A stretch of DNA of 64,000 bases from an uncultured Myxococcales bacterium (GCA_937949945.1 CALFEQ010000081.1:46897-110896), one strand, 5' to 3'. Positions 39,990-48,294 are shown, numbered from the stretch's first letter. Made by a program: numbers and translations. Notes: generated by a model from the letters alone, not told the origin.

Positions 39990-41759
39990 CTAGAGAATGT
40001 CCAGCGGGTAGCCCCCATCGGCACACGCCTTGTGGGCGATGGCCTTGCGCAGCTCGTCGTCGTTCTCTTCGAAGGCGAGGAGGTTCGCGGAGAGGCGCTT
40101 GTCGGCCGCGCGCGCGAACATGGTGAGGAGGTCGATCTCGCGGCGGGCGCCCTCCTCGCCTCGCTTCTCGATGGCGCGGGTCGTGCGGGAGATGCAGCTC
40201 GTGAGAGCGTAGAGGTCGACCGCGATGTCGGCCGCGCGCTTCTGGGAGAACTGCATCTCGACGATGTTCTTGCCGTGCCGGCGGAGGAGGCGATCGACCG
40301 CCTTCGCGAGCTGCTGCGAGTAGGTGACGACGAGCTGCGCCTCGCGGCCGAGCGTCGGATGGGCGCGCGTCAGGCGGTCGCGCGAGAGGACGCTCCGGGC
40401 CTTGCGGATCGCGATGTCGCTGAGGAGCCCGAAGCCCTTGATGGGCTCGCGCATCGCCTTCGAAACGTCCTCGAGCTCGCGGCCGGGACCCTGCATTCCG
40501 GACAGCGCGATGAAGCAGCGCAGGATCTCGTTCGTGCCCTCGAAGACCATGGTCGCGCGGGCGTCGCGGATCATGCGCTCCCAGGGGGCGTTGCGCGTGT
40601 AGCCGAGCGCGCCGGCGATCTGGGCGGACTCGTTCGCCACGCGCCAGAGGGTCTCGGACCCGAACACCTTGCAGATCGCGCTCTCGATCGAGAAGTCCGT
40701 CCGGCCCGCGTCGACGAGGCCGGTCGTGAGATAGGTCATGCTCTCGAGCGCGAAGATGTCGGCCGACATCGCCGCGATCTTGTCCTTGATGATCGGGAAC
40801 TCCGCGATGGTCCGCCCGAACGTCTTTCGCTCGGTCGCGCGCTCGACGGCGAGGCGTACGAGGCGCTTGGCCGCGCCGATGCAGCTCGAGGCGAGCGCGA
40901 GCCTGGCGCTCGTCAGGACCTCCATCGCCACCTTGAACCCGCGCCCGATCTCTCCGAGGACGTTGCCCGTCGGGACGCGGGCTCCCGAGAAGAGGATGGT
41001 CGTGGTCGAGGTGCCTCGAAGCCCGAGCGTGGGCTCGGCCGGGCCCGTCGTGACGCCCTCGCCGCGCGGGACGAGGAAAGCGGTGAGGCGCGGCTTCGCG
41101 CCGTCCTCCGCCGGCGAGGTGCGTGCGATCACGGTGAAGAGGTCGGCGATCGCGCCGTTCGTGACCCACGTCTTCTCGCCGTTGATCACGTACACGTCCC
41201 CCTCCCGGTCGGCGCGCGTCTGGATGGCTCCGGCGTCGCTGCCGGCGCCCACCTCCACGAGGGCGAACCCGGCGAGGACCTCGCCGCGCGCGCACTTCGG
41301 CAGGTACGCGGCCTTGAGCTCTTCGCTCCCGAAGAAGTGGAGCGCCGCGAGGCCGAGCGACTGGTGGGCGCTCACCGTGAGGGCCACCGAGCCGTCGATG
41401 GCGGCGAGCTCCTGGATGATGCGCGCGTAGGCGGTCATTCCCATGCCGGCGCCGCCGTGCGCCCTCGGTATGGCGAGCCCGAAGAGGCCGAGATCGCGGA
41501 GGCCGTCGATGACCTCGCGTGGGATGGCCGCCTCGCGGTCGATGCGCGACGGGTCGATGTGGCGTGCGGCGAATCGGCGGATGCCGTCGAGGACGGAGTT
41601 GATCTGGTCGATCTCGGCGCGGCTCGGCTCGGGCCACGGGAAGACGAGCCCTTCCGCCGGCGAGCCGACGAACAGGCTCTTGGCGAACGACTCGTCGCTC
41701 GACCACGAGGCGGACGGCAGCGGGACGTTCGACGGTGGAGCGGTCGGCGGCGGCGACAT
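39990..41759 (-). CDS. Acyl-CoA dehydrogenase family protein
   Basis: 589 residues from the ATG at 41759; ATGs at 41765 and 41771 are also possible. The N-terminal and middle domains show the FAD and substrate motifs (GFALVEVGAGSDAGAIQTRA; YVINGEKTWVTNGAIAD), and the C-terminal helical domain has RKTFGRTIAEFPIIKDKIAA and MVFEGTNEILRCFIAL, where the Glu in FEGTNE is the catalytic base of the family. It also has a C-terminal extension of about 160 residues, as in VLCAD/ACAD9-type two-domain enzymes. It oxidises acyl-CoA to trans-enoyl-CoA at the cytoplasmic side, passing electrons to ETF. It is divergent from a MarR gene, a likely regulator. A medium or long chain substrate is likely from the size. 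Confidence 0.92.
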   Translation of the reverse strand: MSPPPTAPPSNVPLPSASWSSDESFAKSLFVGSPAEGLVFPWPEPSRAEIDQINSVLDGIRRFAARHIDPSRIDREAAIPREVIDGLRDLGLFGLAIPRAHGGAGMGMTAYARIIQELAAIDGSVALTVSAHQSLGLAALHFFGSEELKAAYLPKCARGEVLAGFALVEVGAGSDAGAIQTRADREGDVYVINGEKTWVTNGAIADLFTVIARTSPAEDGAKPRLTAFLVPRGEGVTTGPAEPTLGLRGTSTTTILFSGARVPTGNVLGEIGRGFKVAMEVLTSARLALASSCIGAAKRLVRLAVERATERKTFGRTIAEFPIIKDKIAAMSADIFALESMTYLTTGLVDAGRTDFSIESAICKVFGSETLWRVANESAQIAGALGYTRNAPWERMIRDARATMVFEGTNEILRCFIALSGMQGPGRELEDVSKAMREPIKGFGLLSDIAIRKARSVLSRDRLTRAHPTLGREAQLVVTYSQQLAKAVDRLLRRHGKNIVEMQFSQKRAADIAVDLYALTSCISRTTRAIEKRGEEGARREIDLLTMFARAADKRLSANLLAFEENDDELRKAIAHKACADGGYPLDIL

Positions 41760-41781
41760 CCACATCAACATCGCACAAACA

Positions 41782-41793
41782 CGCAATGTTGCG
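41782..41793. promoter_or_regulatory. Possible MarR operator between divergent genes
   Basis: CGCAATGTTGCG has 5-bp inverted arms (CGCAA and TTGCG) round a TG centre. It lies between the acyl-CoA dehydrogenase start and the MarR start, where autoregulated MarR-type operators usually sit. Position and symmetry only. Confidence 0.45.
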
Positions 41794-41842
41794 CGACCCG
41801 GCGGCGAGCCGCCGTCGTTTGACGGGCACCGGGCGGGCGATA

Positions 41843-42397
41843 ATGCTGGAAAAGATGGCGAAGGAGCCCGCTGCCGCGTCGCGCTCCGGTCCCACTGCGG
41901 CCGACTGCGCAAAGATGAGCCAGACGTGCGCCTGCTACAACCTGCGGCGGGCCTCTCGGGCGGTCACGCAGCTCTTCGACGCCTACTTCGACGAGATCGG
42001 GCTCAAGTCGACGCAGTTCACCGTGCTCGCGACCCTCGCCCACGCGGACGACGCGCCGCCGACGATCCGCGCGCTCGCCGACACGCTCGTGCTCGAGCAG
42101 AGCTCGCTGTCGCGGAACCTCGCGGTGCTCGAGCGTCTCGGCTTCGTCCGTCTCGTCCCTGGCGAGCACGATCGTCGAGAGCGCATCGTCTGCCTCACGC
42201 GCGCGGGACGCTCCGCGCTCGCGCGCGGCTTCCCCATCTGGCGCAAGGCGCAGGCGGCGATCGCCTCGGCGCTCGAGACCGAAGAGCTCGAGAGCCAGCT
42301 CCGTGCGCTGCGCCGGCTCACGAGGACCGCGCAGGAGCTGCGGCCATCGAGGCCGCGCGCGACGCGCTCGCCGGTCCGCGAGACCCGACCATCCTGA
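41843..42397 (+). CDS. MarR-family transcriptional regulator
   Basis: 184 residues from the ATG at 41843; ATGs at 41786 and 41855 in the same frame are alternatives. The winged-helix domain is clear: LKSTQFTVLATLAHADDAPP, then LADTLVLEQSSLSRNLAVLE (recognition helix) and the wing GFVRLVPGEHDRRERIVCL. The N-terminal Cys-rich start (DCAKMSQTCACYNLRRASRA) is seen in MarR subgroups that respond to thiol or oxidative signals, though the Cys need not be reactive here. The C-terminus is Arg/Ser-rich. It probably represses the divergent dehydrogenase gene; that is inference from position. Confidence 0.88.
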   Translation: MLEKMAKEPAAASRSGPTAADCAKMSQTCACYNLRRASRAVTQLFDAYFDEIGLKSTQFTVLATLAHADDAPPTIRALADTLVLEQSSLSRNLAVLERLGFVRLVPGEHDRRERIVCLTRAGRSALARGFPIWRKAQAAIASALETEELESQLRALRRLTRTAQELRPSRPRATRSPVRETRPS

Positions 42398-42539
42398 CGG
42401 TCGTCGAGCGTGGTGCTCCACGCCCGAAAGCCACGTCGAAGGACCGAGCCGGCGAGGTCGCTCCACGAGCGCCAATTCGGCGAAGACGTGGGTGGAGTTC
42501 GAGGGTTGCCCGTCGGCGTGCGTCTTGCTACGGGGTTAG

Positions 42540-43433
42540 ATGGTCATGACGACGCGAAGGTCGAGGTTCGCCAGCGTCGTTCGAGGGGCCGTGGCTCGCC
42601 GCGGTGCAGCCCTGATGGGGGTCTGCAACGTGACGCCCGACTCCTTCAGCGACGGGGGGCGTTGGTTCGAGCCGGCACTCGCGTGCGCGCACGTGGACGA
42701 GCTTCTCGCCGCGGGCGCCGACATCATCGACATCGGTGGCGAGTCGACGCGACCGGGGAGCAAGCCCGTACCTGCGCGCGAGCAGATCGAGCGCGTGCTC
42801 CCCGTCGTACGCCACGCGGTGAGCCGCGGCGCATGCGTCTCGATCGACACCACGAGCGCGGAGGTCGCGGCAGTGTGCCTCGACGCCGGCGCGCAGGCCG
42901 TGAACGACGTCTCGCTGCTCGCCGACGAGGACATCGCGCGCGTCGTCGCGGGCAGCGGCGCGAGCCTCGTGCTCTCGCATGCGCGCGCGCCGCAGGAGAA
43001 GATGACCGGGTACGGCGAGTGGCCGCTCGGCGCGTACGGCGACGTCGTGAAGGACGTCGTCGCCGAGTGGGAGCGCGCGGCGGCCCGGGCCGGCGAGCTC
43101 GGCGTCCCGCGCGAGGCGCTCGTCATGGACCCCGGGCTCGGCTTCTCGAAGGCCTCGCGTCACAGCTTCGAGCTCTTGCGTCGCGCGCACGAGCTCGTCG
43201 CCCGCGTCGCCGAGCGCGGCGAGGTGCCGGTGCTCGTCGGCGCGAGCCGGAAGTCCTTCCTCACGCTCGTCGATCGGGAGGCGCGACCGCAGGAGCGCGA
43301 GGGCGCATCGATCGCGGCGGCGCTCCACGCGGTGCGGTGCGGCGTCCAGATCCTTCGCGTGCACGACGTCCGCGCCACGCGCCAGGCCATCGACATGGAG
43401 ATCGTCCTCGGGACCCCCCGGAGGAAGATCTGA
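42540..43433 (+). CDS. folP: Dihydropteroate synthase
   Basis: 297 residues from the ATG at 42540 (a second ATG is at 42546). The enzyme joins p-aminobenzoate to dihydropterin pyrophosphate in folate synthesis. The motifs MGVCNVTPDSFSDGG and DIIDIGGESTRPGSKPV are the pterin and phosphate binding loops, SIDTTSAEVA and VNDVSLLADEDIA follow, and the ending has GASRKSFLTL near residue 237 and the RVHDVRATRQAID pattern. Its stop overlaps the next start by one base (TGATG), typical of folP with cdaA and cdaR. The product is the target of sulfonamides in other bacteria. Confidence 0.96.
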   Translation: MVMTTRRSRFASVVRGAVARRGAALMGVCNVTPDSFSDGGRWFEPALACAHVDELLAAGADIIDIGGESTRPGSKPVPAREQIERVLPVVRHAVSRGACVSIDTTSAEVAAVCLDAGAQAVNDVSLLADEDIARVVAGSGASLVLSHARAPQEKMTGYGEWPLGAYGDVVKDVVAEWERAAARAGELGVPREALVMDPGLGFSKASRHSFELLRRAHELVARVAERGEVPVLVGASRKSFLTLVDREARPQEREGASIAAALHAVRCGVQILRVHDVRATRQAIDMEIVLGTPRRKI

Positions 43434-44620
43434 TGCTCGAGGGGCTGCGCCACCTTTTCGCCGCGCGACCGGTGATTCAGATCCTCGTCGACGTCGCCGA
43501 TCTGCTGATCGTCACGTACGTCGTCTACCGCACGCTCCTCGTCCTCCGCGGGACGCGTGCGATGCAGATGGGCACCGGCCTCGGTGTCATCTTCCTCGTC
43601 TACGTCATCGCGAAGTGGGCGGGCCTGCTCACCCTCTTCAACCTCCTCTCGTCGCTCCTCTCTTCCGTCATCCTCATCGTCGTCGTCGTCTTCCAGAACG
43701 ACATCCGCCGCGCGCTCATGCGCGTCGGGTCGCGCGCGTTCTTCTCGGGGATGGCGCGCCAGCAGGAGACGCGCGTGATCGACGAGGTGGTCGCCGCGGC
43801 CACGGAGCTCGCGCGCCACCGTATCGGCGCTCTCATCTGTTTCGAGCAGGACGCGAACCTCGACGAGTTCGTCGTCGGTCAAGGCACGAACATCGACGCG
43901 CAGGTCCAGCGCGAGCTGCTCGTCAGCCTCTTCATCCCCGAGAGCCTGAACAAGCTCCACGACGGCGCCGTCGTCATCCGCAACCTCCGCATCGCGAAGG
44001 CCGGCGTGTTCTTCCCGATGCCGGACATGAAGGTCGTCGACAAGTCGCTCGGCTCCCGTCACCGCGCCGCGCTCGGCATCACGGAGGAGACGGACGCCGT
44101 CGTCGTGGTCGTGTCGGAGGAGCGAGGCACGATCAGCTTCTGCTTCAACGGCAACATCGTCCCGAACCTCGACGGCGCCTCGCTCAAGCAGGTGCTCGTC
44201 GGCGTCTTCGGCGAGCGTACGCGCGCGAAGAAGAAGCCCGGCAAGGGCCGCAGCTCGATCACCCCGACCCCGGGCGCCCTCCGCATCACCCTGCCGCCCA
44301 CGCCCGCCACGCTCGAGCGCGTGAGCGGCGTCCCTCCGCTCCGCGAAGAGCAGCGCGAGAAATCGGGCGGCTTCACCGTCGGCCTCGACGTGGGCCGCCG
44401 GTCGGTGATCCCGGAGGACTCCGTCCCCGCGCAGCGAATCTCGGAGCTCGGCGCCACGAGACCGATGCAGCCCTCGCCGGCGATCTCGACGCCGATCCCG
44501 ACCCCGCTGCCGATCTCGCCTCCCGCCAAGCAAACGCTCACGACCCCGCTGTCGACACCGGTGCCCATGCAGCGGAGCTCGTCACCCCCGCCGCCACCGC
44601 CGAAGGAGGGGAATGACTAG
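43433..44620 (+). CDS. cdaA: Diadenylate cyclase CdaA with long C-terminal tail
   Basis: 395 residues from the ATG at 43433. CdaA makes c-di-AMP from two ATP at the inner membrane. Three membrane segments are near the N-terminus (IQILVDVADLLIVTYVVYR, GTGLGVIFLVYVIAKWAG, LLSSVILIVVVVF). The DAC domain has the DGA motif at Asp177 (HDGAVVI) and the RHR motif at 209-211 (GSRHRAALGI). The usual protein stops near residue 270. Here a further 130 or so residues, Pro/Ser/Thr-rich (ITPTPGALRITLPP, PISPPAKQTL, SSPPPPPPKEG), form a disordered tail. This may carry partner or phosphorylation sites. The gene ends before heptamer element E and the cdaR gene. Confidence 0.93.
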   Translation: MLEGLRHLFAARPVIQILVDVADLLIVTYVVYRTLLVLRGTRAMQMGTGLGVIFLVYVIAKWAGLLTLFNLLSSLLSSVILIVVVVFQNDIRRALMRVGSRAFFSGMARQQETRVIDEVVAAATELARHRIGALICFEQDANLDEFVVGQGTNIDAQVQRELLVSLFIPESLNKLHDGAVVIRNLRIAKAGVFFPMPDMKVVDKSLGSRHRAALGITEETDAVVVVVSEERGTISFCFNGNIVPNLDGASLKQVLVGVFGERTRAKKKPGKGRSSITPTPGALRITLPPTPATLERVSGVPPLREEQREKSGGFTVGLDVGRRSVIPEDSVPAQRISELGATRPMQPSPAISTPIPTPLPISPPAKQTLTTPLSTPVPMQRSSSPPPPPPKEGND

Positions 44621-44622
44621 GA

Positions 44623-44771
44623 GGCTCCAGGCTCCAGGCTCCAGGCTCCAGGAACAAAGCCGGAGCTGTCTCGGTTGCACCGCTCGAGCCTCCTGGCGCT
44701 CGGTGTCTTTCGAGCTCGAGAAGAGCGCGCTGCGCATTGTCCCTGGAGCCTGGAGCCTGGAGCCCGGAGCC
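44623..44771. repeat. Heptamer inverted-array element E (between cdaA and cdaR)
   Basis: Four perfect GGCTCCA units at 44623-44650 and four TGGAGCC units (last one CGGAGCC) at 44744-44771, with a 93-bp core. Its start is 3 bp after the cdaA stop and it ends 8 bp before the cdaR ATG. Arms of 28 bp each can pair, and the last unit also contains GGAG at 44766-44769, 9 bp from the cdaR start. Confidence 0.85.
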
Positions 44772-44778
44772 TGATCCG

Positions 44779-45696
44779 ATGTGGAGCCGCCTGAAGTCGA
44801 TGCTCTTCGAGAACCTGAACCTGAAGCTGCTCAGCTTCGCGTTCGCGCTCGTGCTCTACTCGCTCGTCCACGGAGGTCAGGACGCGCGCGGCTCGATTTT
44901 GGTCGACCTCGAGGTGAACCTCCCGCCCGAGACCGGCGACAAGGTCTTCGTCGGATCGATTCCGCGCGACGTCCGCGTTTACGTGCGCGGATCGCAGCAG
45001 ACGATCGAGAACCTCCGGGGCGGCGCCGTCCACATGATCCTCGATCTCCGCGACTCGCCGGAGCACGTGGTCTTCCATCCGAAGATGGTCCGCTTCCCGG
45101 AGGGCGTGCGGGTGGAGGTCGAGCAGTTCGATCCGCCGTCGATCGAGCTGAAGTGGGAGCCGCGCATCACCCGCGACGTGCCCGTCCAGCTCAGCGTCGT
45201 CGGCACCCCCGCGGACGGCTACGTCGTGAAGGGGCCGCTCGTCGCGGAGCCGAAGACGGTGAAGGTCCGCGGCCCCCAGAGCGACGTGATGGTCCTCCAA
45301 CACGTGCGCGCGGAGGCCTTCGACGTCCGCACGATCAGCGCGGAGGGCATCTATCCGCGTCCGCTCGCCATCGAGCGGCCGGGCCCGCGTCTCAAGGTCG
45401 AGCCCGCGAGCATCATCGTGACGGCGGAGATCGCGCGCGAGGTCGCGGAGCGTGTCTTCCCGAGGCTGCCCGTCGCCGTCATCGGCCAACCGAAGGGCAA
45501 GACTCTCCCCGCCGAGGTCGACGTACGCCTCGTCTGCCCTCCGGAGATCGTCCGGAGCCTCCGACCGGAGCAGATCGTTCCGCAGGTCGAAGTCACGTCG
45601 AAGGAGCCGACGGGCAGCGTGAGCCTGCCGGTGGCCGTCCGGATGGACAACTGCGAAGCGATCGTGCAGCCGCGCGAGGTCGTCGTGCGGTGGTAG
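44779..45696 (+). CDS. cdaR: CdaR/YbbR-domain regulator of diadenylate cyclase
   Basis: 305 residues from the ATG at 44779; the longer frame upstream is translated heptamer repeat. One N-terminal membrane segment (LKLLSFAFALVLYSLVHGG) anchors a periplasmic part made of about four YbbR repeats (SIPRDVRVYVRGSQQTIENL, TRDVPVQLSVVGTPADGY, FPRLPVAVIGQPKGKTLP, VTSKEPTGSVSLPVAVRM). In other bacteria CdaR binds CdaA and modulates its output. The gene order folP-cdaA-cdaR is common in this group of operons, and glmM often follows; here it does not. Start is set by the repeat-borne GGAG site. Confidence 0.92.
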   Translation: MWSRLKSMLFENLNLKLLSFAFALVLYSLVHGGQDARGSILVDLEVNLPPETGDKVFVGSIPRDVRVYVRGSQQTIENLRGGAVHMILDLRDSPEHVVFHPKMVRFPEGVRVEVEQFDPPSIELKWEPRITRDVPVQLSVVGTPADGYVVKGPLVAEPKTVKVRGPQSDVMVLQHVRAEAFDVRTISAEGIYPRPLAIERPGPRLKVEPASIIVTAEIAREVAERVFPRLPVAVIGQPKGKTLPAEVDVRLVCPPEIVRSLRPEQIVPQVEVTSKEPTGSVSLPVAVRMDNCEAIVQPREVVVRW

Positions 45697-46038
45697 GCAG
45701 GCCTCAGGCCTCAGCTTGGAGAGGCTCCAGGCTCCAGGGGGGCGCGGGGGCAGCGCCTCGTCTCACTCTCATCGAGCCGCGCCAAGGCGGGAAGACGAAG
45801 TGTGTCCGGGCGTGTCGATGGACACGCTCACCTGGGTGTGGCCCTTCGGCGAATCGAGGAGAGAAGGCGTGTGTGCGGCGCACCTCGAGAGCGACGTCGA
45901 GCGGATTTTCAGAGACGCCGGAGGTGGGCGGAGAACGAGGACCGAAAGCTGAGGACTGAGGACTGAGGTCTGAGGTCTGGCGTGCTGGAGGCCTGGAGGG
46001 CTCCAGGCCCCAAGGCCGACCTGGTATCGTTTCCCCGA
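45697..46038. other. 342-bp intergenic region with nested heptamer arrays
   Basis: No gene-like frame. It holds GCCTCAG x2 (45701-45714), GGCTCCA x2 (45723-45736), TGAGGAC x2 then TGAGGTC x2 (45950-45977), and TGGAG units at 45986-45998. It has the layout of both heptamer families nested around one core of about 210 bp. It also precedes the kinase ATG at 46039. Confidence 0.6.
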
Positions 46039-48252
46039 ATGCCTCGACCGCTGCCGATCCTCGTCGCGGCCCTTCCGGGCGAGCAAGCGCGTGCGCTCGA
46101 AGAGGCTTCCCACGTCGGTCGGCACGTCTGGGTCAAGCTGAAGACTCCCCCGCAGGGCGAGGGCCCCCACATGCTCGAGGTCCACAGTCCTGGTGCGGAG
46201 GCGCCGCTTCGGCTTCTCGCCGAGCCGCTCGGGACGGAGAGCGAGAGGGGCCACGCGCTTCGCGTGTATCCGTGGGAGGAGGACGACGTCGAGACGGCGC
46301 CCGTGTTTCCGCACGTCTCGCCGGACGCCATGGTCGGGCGGACGCTCGCGAAGGGACGCTTCGAGATCCTGTCCGTCGTCGGCGAGGGGAGCATCGGCGC
46401 CGTCTACCGTGCGCGTCACACCGGGCTCGGCATCATCGTCGCCGTGAAGGTCCTCCACGAGGCCTTCCAGCGCGACGCTGCGTTCTGCAATCGCTTCTAC
46501 GACGAGGCGCTCGCGCTGAGCCGGCTCGATCATCCGAACCTCGTCCACATCTTCGACTTCGGGCAGGAGCCGGACGGGCTGCTCTACATCGCGATGGCCT
46601 TCGTCGAAGGGACGACCCTCCGCTCGATCCTCGTCCGGGAGAGGAAGCCGCCCGAGACGAAGCGGGCCGTCTCGATCATGCTCCAGGTCTGCGCGGGGCT
46701 CGGTCACGCGCACGCCCGCGGCTTGATCCACCGGGACGTGAAGCCCGACAACGTCATGATCACGACGCGCGAGGACGACGACGGCAACCTCGTCGAGAAC
46801 GTGAAGGTCCTCGATTTCGGCTTCGCCGTCCCTCCGAGCGTCTCCGGCGAGGTCGCGCAGCGCCTCGCGGGGACGCCCGTGTACATGTCGCCGGAGCAGT
46901 GCCTCGGGCAGGAGCTCGACGCGCGGAGCGACGTGTACGCGTGCGGGATCATGCTCTACGAGCTCGCGACCGGCACGGTGCCGTTCTTGGGGCGCGACGT
47001 GGAGTCCATCCGGCACAAGCAGGTCCACGCGCCGCCCCCGCCCATTTCCGCGAAACGGCCCGACGTGGACCCGCGGCTCGAGAAGCTGGTGATGAAGGCC
47101 CTCTCGAAGCGTCGCGAGGACCGGCACCAGAACATGCAGGAGCTCCGCGCGGAGCTGAAGGCGCTCCTCGTCCCGGAGGGCACGTCGGTCGGCTCGATGA
47201 GGAGCACCGGCAACTTCGATCGCGCGTCGGTCCCGTCGATCCGTTCGATGCCGGTGGCGCGCACGGCCGGCCCGCGGGCGTCCAGGCCCGACGTGCTCGA
47301 GGCGTCCGCGCGCGGCGCGCGCTCCACGAGCGACGCGCGCGTCTCGACCGGGGCCGAGGCTGCCGCGGCGGCGCTCTCGACGGACGCGGCCTCGTGGCTC
47401 GGTGATCTCGCTCGCGAGCGCGATCGCGGAACGTTCGCCACACGTCTCGTGGAGCTCGAGGGAGCGATCCGCATCCTCGCTCGACGAGGCGACGTTCGTC
47501 CTCTCCCGCTCGTCCACGCCGTGCTGGAGGGGCTCGACGCGCGCCTCGAGGCCGGCGACGAGGGAGGGCGTGCGGCGCTCGTGCGCGTCCGTCGTGCGTT
47601 CGCGGATCCCGAGATCCTCGCGCCCGTCGCGCAGCGGGCGCTCGCGGGCGACGAGGGCCGCGAAGCGGCCGCCGAGCTCGTCACGGCCGTGGGGACGCCG
47701 GGCGCGCATGCGCTCTACGGCGCGCGAGCGAGGGGAACCGTCGAGCCGCAGGCCCGCATCGCGTTCGTGACGACGATGAAGGCGATCGGCGAGCCCGCGC
47801 TGCCGATCCTGCGCGCAGCTCTCGAGAGGATCTACGACGCCGTCGTGTCGGGGCAACACGCCGGTGCGCCGGAGCTCGCCGAGGACCTCTTGCTCAGCGT
47901 GCCGACCGTCCACGACGATGCCATCGGTCATCTCGCGGTGAAGTACGCCGCGAGCCCGTCGGCGCACGTCTGTCGGGCCGCCGCTCGCGCGCTCGCGCGT
48001 GTCTGGGGACGAAAGGCGCAGCCGATCCTGGTCGGCTTGCTCGATCACGAAGACGACGGCGTATGCGCCGCGGCCCTCGTGGGGCTCCGCGAGATCGGCG
48101 GTATGGACGACGCCGCGATTGCGCGCGTCGGCGCGCTCCTCGAAGGCGACGCGTCGCGCAGCCAACGACTCCGCGCCGCCGCGATCGCGGCTCTCCAGAG
48201 CGCGACGGGCAACCCGGCGGCCGCGGCATTGCTGGCGCGACTGACGTCGTGA
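46039..48252 (+). CDS. Ser/Thr protein kinase with HEAT-like C-terminal region
   Basis: 737 residues from the ATG at 46039. The first 90 residues (HVWVKLKTPPQGEGPHMLEV and a VYPW-like end) may be a PilZ-like or related beta domain, but I am unsure. The kinase domain spans about 108-375, with glycine loop GEGSIGAVYRAR, Lys137 in VAVKV, HRDVKPDN with Asp233, and DFG (VLDFGFAV) with Asp259. The C-terminal part (450-737) shows helical repeats (RALERIYDAVVSGQ-type helices, IGHLAVKYAASPSAHVCRAA, GLLDHEDDGVCAAALVGLRE) of HEAT type. There is no membrane segment, so it is soluble, unlike the other kinase in this window. Its neighbours are lolD and a PP2C phosphatase, which may reverse its action. Confidence 0.9.
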   Translation: MPRPLPILVAALPGEQARALEEASHVGRHVWVKLKTPPQGEGPHMLEVHSPGAEAPLRLLAEPLGTESERGHALRVYPWEEDDVETAPVFPHVSPDAMVGRTLAKGRFEILSVVGEGSIGAVYRARHTGLGIIVAVKVLHEAFQRDAAFCNRFYDEALALSRLDHPNLVHIFDFGQEPDGLLYIAMAFVEGTTLRSILVRERKPPETKRAVSIMLQVCAGLGHAHARGLIHRDVKPDNVMITTREDDDGNLVENVKVLDFGFAVPPSVSGEVAQRLAGTPVYMSPEQCLGQELDARSDVYACGIMLYELATGTVPFLGRDVESIRHKQVHAPPPPISAKRPDVDPRLEKLVMKALSKRREDRHQNMQELRAELKALLVPEGTSVGSMRSTGNFDRASVPSIRSMPVARTAGPRASRPDVLEASARGARSTSDARVSTGAEAAAAALSTDAASWLGDLARERDRGTFATRLVELEGAIRILARRGDVRPLPLVHAVLEGLDARLEAGDEGGRAALVRVRRAFADPEILAPVAQRALAGDEGREAAAELVTAVGTPGAHALYGARARGTVEPQARIAFVTTMKAIGEPALPILRAALERIYDAVVSGQHAGAPELAEDLLLSVPTVHDDAIGHLAVKYAASPSAHVCRAAARALARVWGRKAQPILVGLLDHEDDGVCAAALVGLREIGGMDDAAIARVGALLEGDASRSQRLRAAAIAALQSATGNPAAAALLARLTS

Positions 48253-48294
48253 CCTGCCACGTCCTGGATGGGGAGAGCTCGAGCGCCCCGAACC

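Noticed and set aside
14740..46000. CRISPR arrays
   Set aside because: The heptamer units are 7 bp, directly abutting, with no unique spacers of equal length and no cas genes.
48253..48294. Terminator hairpin between the kinase and lolD
   Set aside because: Only a weak GGGG/CCCC pairing with internal mismatches; not listed as a feature.
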